Counted from the stretch's first letter, positions 48,218-57,787 are shown. The stretch: 64,000 nucleotides of DNA from Caldicoprobacter oshimai DSM 21659 (GCA_000526435.1 JAGB01000002.1:186001-250000); one strand, 5' to 3'. Notes: generated by a model from the letters alone, not told the origin. Translations and numbers: made by a program.

Positions 48218-48748
48218 GTGAAAATGGATTTGGTCATAAAGAAGGCTTCCGAACAGGATGTGTTTGCAATACATGAGATCGTTCAGGAAGCGTTTAAAGA
48301 ATACGCGAGGGAGCTGGGACTCCCCGATAAGGTATCGGCACTGAAAGAAACCCCGCACATCATCCTGGAAGAGATGCGAAAAAAGACCATATTCATAGCC
48401 TTTCTTGATGGTCAACCGGTGGGAACCATACGCCTAGAGGTTCTCCCCCCCGGGAAAGTGGGCTATATCAGCCGCTTTGGCGTACGCCCTCAAGTACAAA
48501 ACTGCGGCGTGGGAAAAGCCCTCATCAGAGCGGTAGAAGAGGAAGCCAAAAAGCTGGGCCTGCGTGTCCTTACGCTTCACACCGCTTCAAAGATGACCTC
48601 CCTCGTACGCTTCTACTATGGAATGGGATTTTATATCCATTCCACTTCCACCGATAGGGGCTATATCCGTGCACTGCTGTGCAAGGAGCTAGAGCAATGC
48701 GATGCCCTTGATTTGAATTCTGAGCTAAACGCGGCCTATGCCAAATGA
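48218..48748 (+). CDS. GNAT-family N-acetyltransferase
   Basis: A 176-residue acetyl-CoA-dependent acetyltransferase. The CoA-binding motif A is RFGVRPQVQNCGVGKALIRAV, preceded by the central strand GKVGYISR, and RFYYGMGF follows. Start is GTG 48218 or ATG 48224, with AGGGAG ahead. It lies 140 bases after argF in the same direction, so an arginine-pathway acetylation (like ArgA) is possible but unproven. Confidence 0.85.
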   Translation: MKMDLVIKKASEQDVFAIHEIVQEAFKEYARELGLPDKVSALKETPHIILEEMRKKTIFIAFLDGQPVGTIRLEVLPPGKVGYISRFGVRPQVQNCGVGKALIRAVEEEAKKLGLRVLTLHTASKMTSLVRFYYGMGFYIHSTSTDRGYIRALLCKELEQCDALDLNSELNAAYAK

Positions 48749-48786
48749 GGATAGGGCCTGGCCCTAAAAAATCTTGACATAGATTA

Positions 48787-49758
48787 CTAATGCACAATCG
48801 AACCCCACTCTAGCTTGCGGGCTTCTTTAAACTTTTCCTTATCTTTTCGAGTTATAGTCGCATTTACAATGCCTTCAGGGGTACACAGTTTAAGATAAAC
48901 GTGCCCCTTTCTTATTTGTGGGTGTCGCACAACTATACCTTTTATGTCCACTCCCGGGATGCGGGATAGACACACAAAAGAAAACTTCTCGTCTTCATAC
49001 GAGAGGGTACCCCCTTTGATTTGCCTGTGCAGCCGAGTACGGTTCAACCTCTGAGAAAAATGACACCAGTCATCCTCGGCAATGGGACAGGAACTGCTAT
49101 GGGGACACGGTGCTGCAATGCTGGCACCCTCTCCCAGCAGCCGTTCTCGCACCTGCCTTATCAATGAAAACCCGGCAGGCGTCCCCGGCTCTATGAAGAT
49201 CAAAATCGAGGCTGTACTCTCCCACAGTTTCAAAATAAATGATCCTATACTCTGCGGAGGCAACTCGTTGAGCACATACGAGGCTATCACCACATCATGC
49301 TTAGGAACGTTCCATTCGCCCATTACATCAGCCTTTATCCACTCTGCCTCCCTTATAGAATGCAGGCTAGCATATTTGGCCAGTTTTTTGCCGATATCTA
49401 TCATATTCTGGTCTCGCTCAATGAGGGTTATGCGCTCCAGCTCCGGCCACACCATAGTAGCAGCCCACATGGCAGTACCCGGCCCAGCCCCCACATCCAA
49501 AAGCGTATTAGGGCTTAAATCCGGCAGTCGTCCTTTCACCTGAGACAGGACAAAATAGGCGGCGGCAAATGTGGCGGGCAACCTGAAGGCCATATAAGCC
49601 AATGCTTCTTCATAAGTACGAATATAGGGTTCCCTGCCCAAAATCTTGCCGCTGCGATAATCCTCAGAGAGTTTGGCTACAAGAGCCGAAAGCTTTTTTA
49701 CCGGTATAAACGCAAGCTGTTCCTCTATTGCAGTACTCAGCTCAAATGGCAGTTCCAT
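48787..49758 (-). CDS. Rsm22-type rRNA methyltransferase-like protein
   Basis: The 323-residue protein has SAM-binding LLDVGAGPGTAMWAA, LIERDQNMIDIGKKL and SYVLNELPP, then the Rsm22 marks IFIEPGTPAGFSLIRQVR and APCPHSSSCPIAEDDWCHFSQR with conserved cysteines. Mitochondrial Rsm22 is a small-subunit assembly methyltransferase; bacterial members likely act on ribosomes too. ATG at 49758 has GGGGATTAG upstream. Confidence 0.85.
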   Translation of the reverse strand: MELPFELSTAIEEQLAFIPVKKLSALVAKLSEDYRSGKILGREPYIRTYEEALAYMAFRLPATFAAAYFVLSQVKGRLPDLSPNTLLDVGAGPGTAMWAATMVWPELERITLIERDQNMIDIGKKLAKYASLHSIREAEWIKADVMGEWNVPKHDVVIASYVLNELPPQSIGSFILKLWESTASILIFIEPGTPAGFSLIRQVRERLLGEGASIAAPCPHSSSCPIAEDDWCHFSQRLNRTRLHRQIKGGTLSYEDEKFSFVCLSRIPGVDIKGIVVRHPQIRKGHVYLKLCTPEGIVNATITRKDKEKFKEARKLEWGSIVH

Positions 49759-49778
49759 GCACTAATCCCCTTCTCTCG

Positions 49779-51263
49779 CTATACCTTTATAGTTTTCCAC
49801 TTGCCCGAATTAAACCTCATCAGCACCAGAAAAGATCTGAGAAATTGGTCGGCCATCAAAGCAATCCACGCGCCTATCAGTCCCCATTTCAACACGCGAA
49901 TGGTAAACATAGCCAATCCTGGTCGTACTAACAATACGGTTATAAAAATGATTTTAGCTGTGGCCCTTGTGTCCCCCGCCCCTCTCAGCGCACCTGCCAA
50001 AATGAGCTGGGACGATTGAAAGGGCTGCATGATAGCCACCAGCTTAAGTATTCTTGCTCCCTCTTCTATAACAGTTTTATCATCGGTATACAGCTTTACG
50101 ATTTCCTTCCCAAACAGTACAAATGCTAAAGCCAGCAACAAAGACACCATCATTCCCATGCGCCTTGTATACCTGCTGTAGGCCTGGGCCATGTCAGGTC
50201 GCCTTTTCCCTAAGCTCTGTCCTGTAAGCGAGGTAGCAGATACCCCAAAGGCTTGACCATTCATAAACGACATGGATTGAATATTCATACACACGTTGTG
50301 GGTTGCAAAAGCCACCGTACCCAGGGATGCAACGGTTTTCGAATAGGCTATCATTCCCGCTCTCATAACTAGCTGTTCAACCATTGCAGGTATACCTATC
50401 TTGAATATACTTTTCATTATATCCCATTTCGGCCTGAAATCATCTTTGAAGCTAAGTCTAAGGTATCGATTCCCTCGCAACACAGAAAGCATAGCCAATA
50501 CAAAGGCTACGCACTGTCCTATGACGGTGGCTATAGACGCACCGGCAACCTCCATCCTCGGGAACCCAAAATGTCCATATATAAGCATGTAATTGAATAT
50601 CACGTTAACCACATTTGCAGCTAGATTGTATATCATAGCCGTCCTTGAATCCCCAATACCCCGCAGAACCGCCGTTATGGTGCTTGTCAGGGCCAAAACC
50701 ACAAAACCCACCATTTGAATCTTTAAATAAACCGTACCACCGGTCAGCGTCTGTTCATCAGCTGCCCCCATAAAACGCACCATCGGTTCTGAAAATATAA
50801 AGCCTATGGCGGAAGAGATTGCCGACAAAACAAACGTGAGCAGCAGCGCCTGACGTAAGACTATATTGGCCTTTCGTTGATCCCCTTCACCCTTATACCG
50901 TGCAATCAACGCGGTAGCTCCCACATTCATGGCCATGAACATGGTCATCAGCAAAAACTTGGGCTGATTTGTCAACCCGACAGCAGCAATAGCCCACGGT
51001 CCCAGCTGACCCACCATCATCATGTCAACCATGGATGCTAGCTGCGTGAGAATGAATTCCATAAAGGCCGGCCACGCTATCCTAATAATATCCTGATACA
51101 ACATCTTTGAAGTTATACCGGGTGGGAGATGTTTTGTTACACGCTCTGGTTGTTCACAGCTGTCCAAATCACCAGGTTCTACCAATTCAATGGCCAGTTG
51201 CACCGGCTTGCGGGGTTCACGTGTACGATGCTTGAGTGTTAAGTTGCCTAGTTTAATATTCAT
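49779..51263 (-). CDS. MATE-family efflux transporter
   Basis: A 494-residue drug/sodium antiporter-like protein with twelve hydrophobic helices from about residue 55. Two MATE repeats are seen, each opening with a polar-then-PA motif (IAWPAFMEFILTQLASMVDMM and IGIPAMVEQLVMRAGMIAYS). The first ~50 residues are polar and unusually long. The substrate is not known. TAGGGG precedes the ATG at 51263. Confidence 0.9.
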   Translation of the reverse strand: MNIKLGNLTLKHRTREPRKPVQLAIELVEPGDLDSCEQPERVTKHLPPGITSKMLYQDIIRIAWPAFMEFILTQLASMVDMMMVGQLGPWAIAAVGLTNQPKFLLMTMFMAMNVGATALIARYKGEGDQRKANIVLRQALLLTFVLSAISSAIGFIFSEPMVRFMGAADEQTLTGGTVYLKIQMVGFVVLALTSTITAVLRGIGDSRTAMIYNLAANVVNVIFNYMLIYGHFGFPRMEVAGASIATVIGQCVAFVLAMLSVLRGNRYLRLSFKDDFRPKWDIMKSIFKIGIPAMVEQLVMRAGMIAYSKTVASLGTVAFATHNVCMNIQSMSFMNGQAFGVSATSLTGQSLGKRRPDMAQAYSRYTRRMGMMVSLLLALAFVLFGKEIVKLYTDDKTVIEEGARILKLVAIMQPFQSSQLILAGALRGAGDTRATAKIIFITVLLVRPGLAMFTIRVLKWGLIGAWIALMADQFLRSFLVLMRFNSGKWKTIKV

Positions 51264-51402
51264 CTTTGCCCCTACACTTCCTTTAAATGATAAAATTACA
51301 TACCTGAAATATCATATCATAAATAAAATATTGTGTCTATTCATTCAATAAGACAAAAAACTCTACATAACCCTTGCATTGCTTGATACAGCAAACTTAA
51401 TG

Positions 51403-52707
51403 TCAGAATTCCAATATTATCTCAGCCTGCCTTGCAAATCTATTTATCACATCGTCTATCCTAAATACCTCTACGCCGTTCATATATGTATATATCGTAT
51501 TGTTAAAAGATTTGTACCAGTGTTCGGGTATCCCGCTTTTGCCGACTATTGCGCCCACTATGCTTCCCGCTGTAGCTGCAGTGCAATCATTATCTAACCC
51601 CATGGCCACCGTCTGTGAAAGCACCTTAGTAACATCAGTTCCTCCTATTATAAGGCCGAAAATTGTCAAACAGGCGTTATTTATGGTGTGCACGCTGCTC
51701 ATACCCTTAAACCGGTCATCCACAGCCTGGCGCGCATCGCGATAATCCTTTATATTTTTCGCTTCCTCAAGCGCCCATCTGACTGCTTGTGCCAAAAGAC
51801 AATTACTGGGAATCTCTGTAAGTCCTATCTTAATGGCGTCTATACAATTGTCAACCTCAAAAGCAGCAGCTTGAGCAGCGCTGAAGAACATCTCACCATA
51901 TATGCCATTGCGCCTATGGCTAAGATAAGCATCCCTGTACGCCATTTCTGCAGCTTTTTCAGGATACCCAGGTGCCATATAGGCCCAAGGATCTGACCGA
52001 ATAGAAGCGCCTATCCACTGACAATAAGGGTTGTCATGATCAGCGGCTTGATAAGGGCTTATACCAGCCTTTATATTCTTTAAAGCTATATCCTCGGCCG
52101 TACACGCTATGGGCAAATATTTTTTCCACGCCTTTGCCACATCCTCGGTGGTAAAATCTTTGCCATATTCTTCTACTATTAACAGCCCCAGTAACGTATA
52201 TGTAATGTCATCATCTACCGGTACCCCAGACATGCCATTACGCGTGTATGCATAATTTGAGCTTTTACCATATCGGATATTAGAAGGGTCTTTAGCCTGC
52301 GACCAGTAATCAACAGGCGGGAAAGGATCACCAATAAAATTAGCCCATTCTTGCATGCTCTCTATTGACCAACCCTCTACAATAGCCCCAAGGGTACAAC
52401 CGGCCATACGCGCAAGAAGGGCTCCTTCCAGTTTATTCAGATATTTATCTTTTTGAAATTTTTTCCATAATCTTCTAGGCCCATTAGGCCTTAATTTGCG
52501 AATCTCACTTAAAGAATTTGGTTCGTGCTGTGCCAACCTCTCATCAATAGGCAGCTCATTTATTCTAAAAATGGCGTTTTTTAAACTTTCCTCTACTTCT
52601 TTAAGGATGCTTTCAACGCCCTGCGCACCGTATTCACATCGTAACTTTGCGTATTCAATCAAATGATCGATAAGAACATGGTAGTTGGGTATTTGTGGAT
52701 ACTCCAT
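51403..52707 (-). CDS. ADP-ribosylglycohydrolase-family protein
   Basis: The 434-residue product is of the DraG type. The metal-binding sites appear as ARMAGCTLGAIVEGWS, VPVDDDITYTLLGLLIVEEYG and VAMGLDNDCTAATAGSIVGA, matching the GD-x-DDT-like and D-x-D sites that hold two magnesium ions. It may remove ADP-ribose or act on another nucleoside linkage. The ~110-residue N-terminal extension is not part of the fold. AGGAGG precedes the ATG. No partner gene is adjacent. Confidence 0.85.
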   Translation of the reverse strand: MEYPQIPNYHVLIDHLIEYAKLRCEYGAQGVESILKEVEESLKNAIFRINELPIDERLAQHEPNSLSEIRKLRPNGPRRLWKKFQKDKYLNKLEGALLARMAGCTLGAIVEGWSIESMQEWANFIGDPFPPVDYWSQAKDPSNIRYGKSSNYAYTRNGMSGVPVDDDITYTLLGLLIVEEYGKDFTTEDVAKAWKKYLPIACTAEDIALKNIKAGISPYQAADHDNPYCQWIGASIRSDPWAYMAPGYPEKAAEMAYRDAYLSHRRNGIYGEMFFSAAQAAAFEVDNCIDAIKIGLTEIPSNCLLAQAVRWALEEAKNIKDYRDARQAVDDRFKGMSSVHTINNACLTIFGLIIGGTDVTKVLSQTVAMGLDNDCTAATAGSIVGAIVGKSGIPEHWYKSFNNTIYTYMNGVEVFRIDDVINRFARQAEIILEF

Positions 52708-52874
52708 AATAACTTCCTCCTAATTTGAATTCTATATACACTCTATGAAGATGACAACACAGCCACTACCGCCTCTGATGTGGAATTACGCATCCATTAT
52801 ACCCTTTTACCATGTCATATTCAAGAGCAAAGTATACTTTTCCATTCTATACTCCTTTTATTAAAACTTTGAAG

Positions 52875-53141
52875 TCACCTTTTTCTCTTTGTAACAAATA
52901 ATCCCTTTACCCCTTCAACTGTGTCCTTTGTTGTGGAGTATAATCCCGCCGCCGCCAAGCCAAGGGCCAGCCCTACAAGCACGCCTTTTTTGATGTCATC
53001 GGGCGAAACGTACACCACTCCAATGGCTATTCCGAGTATCACTGATACAAGCGCAGCAAATTTGGACGGAAGCCCGATTTGCTTTAAAAGTTCGACGATA
53101 CCCACGATAAGAGGAATAATTGCGATATCATATATGGTCAT
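52875..53141 (-). CDS. Small holin-like membrane protein
   Basis: An 88-residue protein with three hydrophobic stretches (IAIIPLIVGIVELLK, FAALVSVILGIAIGVVYV, GVLVGLALGLAAAGLY) and a basic tail (FVTKRKR), as in phage holins. No endolysin or phage genes are nearby, so it is an orphan. GGGAGG precedes the ATG. The flanks (52708-52874 and 53142-53351) show nothing else recognisable. Confidence 0.65.
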   Translation of the reverse strand: MTIYDIAIIPLIVGIVELLKQIGLPSKFAALVSVILGIAIGVVYVSPDDIKKGVLVGLALGLAAAGLYSTTKDTVEGVKGLFVTKRKR

Positions 53142-53351
53142 TGAAAACCCTCCCTACAAAGCGTTATAGAATTCTCTTTAATGAAATCAAGACAGCAAAC
53201 TCCAGCTACTACCCAAGCTTCATCTTAATGCCCATTATCGCTTATTCAAAACATCGCTTTCTCGCAATAGACCTGCCAATATCATCAATATGCATCAAAA
53301 AGCAAAATAAGCACAAAAAAAAGCAGGGATCATACCCTGGTCCTCATCCAT

Positions 53352-55064
53352 TTATGTCTTTTTCAAAAAACGCAAGACCTGATGTATTTCATACGCGTTT
53401 ATGACATCGTTGGCCTCAAGCCAGCCCTTTCTGGCAATTCCAATGCCGTATTTTACGTCTTCAAGCCCTTCTATGCTGTGGGCATCGGGGCACACGGCAA
53501 ACTTTACTCCCCTCTCCTTGGCATGTTTTATGTACCTCCAGTCAAGGTCCAGCCTATAGGGGCTCGAATTTATCTCAATTATCTTCCCGTACTCTCTGGC
53601 AGCTTCAATGACCTCATACACATCGATGTCGTAGCCATCCCTTGAAAGTAAAAGCCTGCCAGTTAGGTGTCCTATAATGTGTACATGCTTACTTTCAATG
53701 GCTCTTATCACCCTCCTGGTCATCTCTTCCCTGTTCATCTTAAAATGCGAATGGATCGATGCTATCACTAAATCGAACTTTTCTAAGACGTCATCGCTGT
53801 AATCAAGGGAACCATCGGGCAGTATGTCCACTTCTATACCTTTCAATATAACCATATCATCATACTTCCTGTTCAGGGCTTCTATCTCTTCCCATTGTGT
53901 TAAAAGCTTTTCTTCGCTAAGCCCAGAGGCGTAAAAAGCGGACTTGCTGTGGTCGGTGATGGCTATGTAACTGTATCCCAGTTCTCGAGCTCTTTGTACA
54001 ATATCAGGTAGTGAGTTTCGCCCATCGCTGTACGTCGTGTGCACGTGAAATATGCCCTTCAAATCCTTCTCTTCCACCAGCGTGGGAATTTTTCCTCTTT
54101 CGGCCGCTTCAATCTCCCCGGCGTTTTCTCTGAGCTCGGGCGGAATGTAACATAGGTTGAGCTTTTCAAAAATTTCTTCCTCAGAAGCGCACCTTATTAA
54201 AACATCCCCCTTGAAAAGGCCATATTCGTTCATCTTTATGCCCATGGCTTTTGCCCTGTGCCTCATGGCAGTGTTGTGTTCTTTGCTTCCGGTAAAATGA
54301 TGTAGAGCATAAGGAAACTCCTCATCCTTTACCACCCTTAAGTCGGCATTTATACCCGAATTTAAAACAACGCTGGTCTTGGTATCCCCTTTGGCAACCA
54401 CATCCTTGACGCCCTGGTAGTTCACAAAGCAGTCCATTAGCCTATCAGGCTGGGCGGATGTGGCCAGTATATCTATATCCTTCACGATCTCCTTTTTGCG
54501 CCGTATGCTGCCCGCGATCTCACACCTTATTACAAGCCCCGTATTCTTCAAATACTCCTTAAGCTTTACAGCCTCCTCATAGGCTTCGAAATAAAGGTGA
54601 TGCCCGCTGAACTGCTTTATAAACTGGATCCCCTCAAGGATCTTCTTCTGGGTCTTTTCTCCAAAACCCGGAAGGCTTACCAGCCTATTTTCAATGCAGG
54701 CATACTCCAGTTCCCCTATCGTCGTAATGCCCAGCTTATCATACAAAGTCTTTATCTTCTTAGGCCCCAGACCGGGAATCTTGAGCATCTCTACAAGGCC
54801 AGGAGGCACAGACTCCTTTAACTCTTCGTAGTACTTAAGCCTTCCCGTTGTCACAAGCTCGGTAAGCTTTTTGTTGAGCGCCTCCCCAATGCCTTTTACA
54901 TCCTTGAGCCGCCCTTCACTCACCAGCGTCTCCAGGTCTTCATCGAGAACTTCGATGATGCGAGCGGCATTGTAGTAAGCCCTTGATTTAAAAGGGTTTT
55001 CCCCTTTAAGCTCGAGCAAAAGCCCGATCTCGTTCAATATGTCCACCACAGTTTTTTTATCCAT
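53352..55064 (-). CDS. polX: DNA polymerase X family protein with PHP domain
   Basis: A 570-residue PolX. The N-terminal HhH region (GENPFKSRAYYNAARIIE, LPGFGEKTQKKIL) is followed by the polymerase palm, AGSIRRKKEIVKDIDILA with the D-x-D metal pair, NADLRVV, then the C-terminal PHP exonuclease from GIFHVHTTYSDGRNSLPDIV through ITDHSKSAF, GIEVDILPDG, and CPDAHSIEGL. It gap-fills in base-excision repair. GTGGTGAAAT precedes the ATG at 55064. Confidence 0.95.
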   Translation of the reverse strand: MDKKTVVDILNEIGLLLELKGENPFKSRAYYNAARIIEVLDEDLETLVSEGRLKDVKGIGEALNKKLTELVTTGRLKYYEELKESVPPGLVEMLKIPGLGPKKIKTLYDKLGITTIGELEYACIENRLVSLPGFGEKTQKKILEGIQFIKQFSGHHLYFEAYEEAVKLKEYLKNTGLVIRCEIAGSIRRKKEIVKDIDILATSAQPDRLMDCFVNYQGVKDVVAKGDTKTSVVLNSGINADLRVVKDEEFPYALHHFTGSKEHNTAMRHRAKAMGIKMNEYGLFKGDVLIRCASEEEIFEKLNLCYIPPELRENAGEIEAAERGKIPTLVEEKDLKGIFHVHTTYSDGRNSLPDIVQRARELGYSYIAITDHSKSAFYASGLSEEKLLTQWEEIEALNRKYDDMVILKGIEVDILPDGSLDYSDDVLEKFDLVIASIHSHFKMNREEMTRRVIRAIESKHVHIIGHLTGRLLLSRDGYDIDVYEVIEAAREYGKIIEINSSPYRLDLDWRYIKHAKERGVKFAVCPDAHSIEGLEDVKYGIGIARKGWLEANDVINAYEIHQVLRFLKKT

Positions 55065-55089
55065 ATTTCACCACTTCGCTGTTGAAAAC

Positions 55090-55122
55090 GTACAAAAAAC
55101 GTCTAGCGTTTTTCGGTTGTAC
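55090..55122. promoter_or_regulatory. Imperfect palindrome in the polX upstream region
   Basis: GTACAAAAAACG and CGTTTTTCGGTTGTAC flank TCTAG, giving an imperfect ~12-bp dyad just upstream of polX. It could be a hairpin or an operator. The rest of 55065-55351 shows nothing recognisable. Confidence 0.3.
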
Positions 55123-55351
55123 TAAACCCCAACAAGTGTTCCTCATGTCGCTCCATTTAACTTCCTACATCTTTTAATATTACTTATAAAGTGCCAAAAA
55201 TACAATAGCAACCGACAAAAATAGCGTTTGACCATCAGTTTAAACTTGTCATATCGTATATTATTCGCGCTCAACAACAGAAAGTTGTATATGCTCCAAA
55301 AAAGATATATATAATAACTCTAAGCATAGTCTAGTGGAGGAACATGACAAA

Positions 55352-55513
55352 ATGGACAATCCTGTAAGGATAGAACAAAAACTCGACCAGTTAAACGAGG
55401 TCTTTGAACAATATCCGAACATTATTGCCGTAATAGTGTTTGGATCATACAATACTCCCTATTACAATCAAAACAGCGATATCGATTTTGGAATCATCTA
55501 TTCGGTGAAATAG
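55352..55513 (+). pseudogene. Truncated MNT-type nucleotidyltransferase
   Basis: From ATG 55352 the 53-residue reading has a helix and then VFGSYNTPYY...NSDIDFGII, the GS-x10-D-x-D active-site motif of minimal nucleotidyltransferases (often antitoxins paired with HEPN toxins). It stops at 55513 just after that motif, so the rest of the domain (third acidic residue) is lost and no HEPN gene follows. GGAGG actually precedes another ATG at 55344 in a different frame that ends after seven codons, so a shift at the start is also possible. Confidence 0.6.
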
Positions 55514-55547
55514 TCAAATATCTTACGACCGAGTCTTGATAAATCCC

Positions 55548-55862
55548 TTAAAAAGGTATTCCCAGTTTTCTTACTCCTTCGACCATCTTCTGCCATTCCG
55601 CAATCATCCTGTGAAGGTAATCGATGCCAGCCGGAGTGATCCGGTAATATTTTCTGGCGGGCCCGCTGGGAGAATCTCTTGTATACGTCTGTGTGTATCC
55701 CTCAGCGTTAAGCCGCCTGAGTATTGCATATATCGAACCATCATACACATCGCTAAATTGATCTTTTATGGTTTTCATTATTTGGTAGCCGTATAGCTCC
55801 TTATCTTTTAATTGATAAAGGATACACAGCTCCAGTACACCCTTTTTGAGCTGGGTATTCAT
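55548..55862 (-). CDS. PadR-family transcriptional regulator
   Basis: A 104-residue winged-helix repressor. The PadR core is KKGVLELCILYQLKDKELYG, YQIMKTI, SIYAILRRLNAEGYT and the wing SPSGPARKYYRITPAG. PadR proteins often regulate adjacent membrane or stress genes and form an operon with HAAS/DUF1700 proteins, as here, though the order is reversed (the HAAS gene lies upstream). AAGGAGG is ~15 bases before the ATG. Confidence 0.92.
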   Translation of the reverse strand: MNTQLKKGVLELCILYQLKDKELYGYQIMKTIKDQFSDVYDGSIYAILRRLNAEGYTQTYTRDSPSGPARKYYRITPAGIDYLHRMIAEWQKMVEGVRKLGIPF

Positions 55863-56101
55863 GGCACTTTTATATTTCCTCCTTCGTGATATTCCGCCTT
55901 CTGTGCTTGTATTATCCCCTAATTTGGACTGATTTTGCTGTAAAAAATCATTTAAGCGATACTGAAACCAGCAACACTACGACGCGCAATTTACTGCACT
56001 CCCGAATTGCTTTGCATTAACCGGATAATTTTTGATTTCAAATTCAAGAAACTTTCGATTTAAGCAGCAAAATGCTTTTACGCGTAGACGTCCTTTTTAT
56101 T

Positions 56102-56896
56102 TCAATGTCCATCCCTGACATCCTCAACCACCATGGTTCCTGCCAATTTATCATGAACAGTATTGTTTGCTTTCGAAAAAACTGCCCAAAAGAACGAGAC
56201 AATATAGGATATGTTCCAAGTTAAACTTGCGAGCAGGACCTTGCCTATAAACTGACGTACCAACACATCAATTGGCCTTAAAGCCGTTCTATCCCTCTTT
56301 ACAACTTTTATATTCATTAGCCGCATGCCTATCGTCTTGTCCTTCATTATTATCATGGCCAGCGTACTGTACAGCCAGAAAAAGATAAAACCCGCTAATA
56401 TAAGAATAATATGGATGGTGTCCACGGTAGGGCTAGAACTAGAGTAGTGAAGGATAACACCAGGTTGAGGGCGGAAAAGATGTAAAGAATTAAAAATGAA
56501 AAATACCGGAAGCACCGGATTGTACATCATCATTGGCAAAATAAGAAAAAGGACAAATCTGGGTGCTTCTCCGATGATTACGAGCAAAGCCAATGGGACC
56601 AAAGAGAGTATATAATCAATGATAAATGCCACAACCCGCCTGCCAAGCGGCGCAACAGGATAACTGCTCTCAGCGCCCGGCTTTGATGTGTTATTGTTAG
56701 GCCACTCGTCTAAAATGGTCTTTGCAACCAATGCCGGTGAACCGATCATGTCCGATATCTCATCCTCGGTCTTGTTCTCGGCTTTGCCTGATTCAAATAT
56801 CTCATCATAGTCCATAATAATGTTTTCCAGCTCGTCATCGCTGATCTTGCCCATCAAGTTATACCTAAGTTCCCTTAAAAATTCGCTTTTTTTCAT
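56102..56896 (-). CDS. HAAS (DUF1700)-RDD membrane protein
   Basis: From ATG 56896 (GGAGGG seven bases ahead) the 264 residues begin with a HAAS-like signalling helix pair (KKSEFLRELRYNLMGKISDD...ESGKAENKTEDEISDMIGSP). From ~75 it is an RDD membrane domain with the R-x-x-A-x-x-I-D pattern (GRRVVAFIIDYIL), LAMIIMKDKTIGMRLM and VLVRQFIGKVL. Such proteins are PadR-controlled envelope components. Start codons further upstream have poor spacing. 55863-56101 between it and padR shows nothing recognisable. Confidence 0.85.
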   Translation of the reverse strand: MKKSEFLRELRYNLMGKISDDELENIIMDYDEIFESGKAENKTEDEISDMIGSPALVAKTILDEWPNNNTSKPGAESSYPVAPLGRRVVAFIIDYILSLVPLALLVIIGEAPRFVLFLILPMMMYNPVLPVFFIFNSLHLFRPQPGVILHYSSSSPTVDTIHIILILAGFIFFWLYSTLAMIIMKDKTIGMRLMNIKVVKRDRTALRPIDVLVRQFIGKVLLASLTWNISYIVSFFWAVFSKANNTVHDKLAGTMVVEDVRDGH

Positions 56897-56920
56897 CGCC
56901 ATCCCTCCATAATCATTGAC

Positions 56921-57008
56921 TGACAATTGGCCAATATAAAATCAGCTGTTGAAGTACATCCTTCTGTGCCCGCCCTTCACCATTTACTGACTATTAGCCA
57001 ATATAAAA
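56921..57008. repeat. Pair of 21-bp direct repeats upstream of the HAAS-RDD gene
   Basis: TGACAATTGGCCAATATAAAA (56921-56941) and TGACTATTAGCCAATATAAAA (56988-57008) differ at two positions and are 67 bp apart. They lie in the promoter region of the HAAS-RDD gene and could be binding sites of a regulator or duplicated promoter elements. Confidence 0.5.
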
Positions 57009-57030
57009 CTTTTCCATATTTCATCCCACA

Positions 57031-57095
57031 ACTATTATTCAATGAATAATAGTACGCTAACAGTATACCACACTATTATTCAAAAAACAATAGTG
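57031..57095. promoter_or_regulatory. Two ACTATT...AATAGT palindromes, candidate PadR operators
   Basis: ACTATTATTCAATGAATAATAGT (57031-57053) is an almost perfect 23-bp palindrome; CACTATT...AATAGTG (57071-57095) shares the same ends with a looser centre. Both are ~140-200 bases upstream of the HAAS-RDD start in a gene-free stretch. PadR proteins bind AT-rich dyads, so these are candidate operators, not proven. Confidence 0.5.
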
Positions 57096-57156
57096 AAATC
57101 GCTCTTCAATTACGATAAAACCATAATACTTCACCATCCGGATTTTAAACAAAAAA

Positions 57157-57208
57157 CAGGGTAGCCCCTGCTACAAAAACTTTATGGAAAGCTTCTCGGG
57201 GTACCCCG
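57157..57208. terminator. Terminator-like hairpin downstream of osmC
   Basis: CAGGGTAGCCCC (57157-57168) pairs with GGGGTACCCCG (57198-57208) with one bulged G. A T-run (GTTTTTTG) follows on the minus strand after the osmC stop and TCTTTTGATTTTTT on the plus strand, so it may work both ways. Confidence 0.6.
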
Positions 57209-57352
57209 TCTTTTGATTTTTTCCGCACTGCCAATTGGCTTTTTGCACTTTTGGTTGATTGTCTCTCAATAGACTGATTTTTTATATTATATTTTTGCTG
57301 ACCATAGCCCAATAAACTGGGCCTTTTACTGTTCCTTTCACACGGCAGTCTT

Positions 57353-57787
57353 TTACACCAAACTTATTTTTACCGGCGTACCATTGGACAAGGTATCGCT
57401 CACCGGGCATCTGTCTTCTACAGCGTCAAGCCACTTCGACAGCGTTTCGGCATCGGCGTCGGTATCGGCCTTTATGTTTACCCTGATCTCCTTGTACCCT
57501 GCCCTGTCGGCATTGGACTTGCCCATAAACCTTGCAGGATTCAAATCACCCTCAAGGTCGATCTGCAAGCCCTTGAGCTCGAAGCCCATCTCTTTTGCCA
57601 CCACATGCCCTACCACGTTGATGCACCCGGCAAGGGCGGCCAGCAGATACTCTACCGGATTAGCTCCGGCGTTGGTACCGCCCAGGCTCTCGGGCTCGTC
57701 GATGATAATCTTAAATCCCCTTGTCTCTACCACCGTTTTGGTGGGATTTTCACTATGCGCTTTTGCCCTGAACTTTAAATCCGGCAT
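57353..57787 (-). CDS. OsmC/Ohr-family protein
   Basis: A 144-residue OsmC-like protein from ATG 57787 (GGGAG eight bases ahead). The two redox cysteines of the family are in ALAGCINVVGHVV and EDRCPVSDTLSN. It reduces organic hydroperoxides or related thiol substrates in the cytoplasm. The chosen ATG matches the family; an ATG at 57802 would add five residues. Confidence 0.9.
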   Translation of the reverse strand: MPDLKFRAKAHSENPTKTVVETRGFKIIIDEPESLGGTNAGANPVEYLLAALAGCINVVGHVVAKEMGFELKGLQIDLEGDLNPARFMGKSNADRAGYKEIRVNIKADTDADAETLSKWLDAVEDRCPVSDTLSNGTPVKISLV

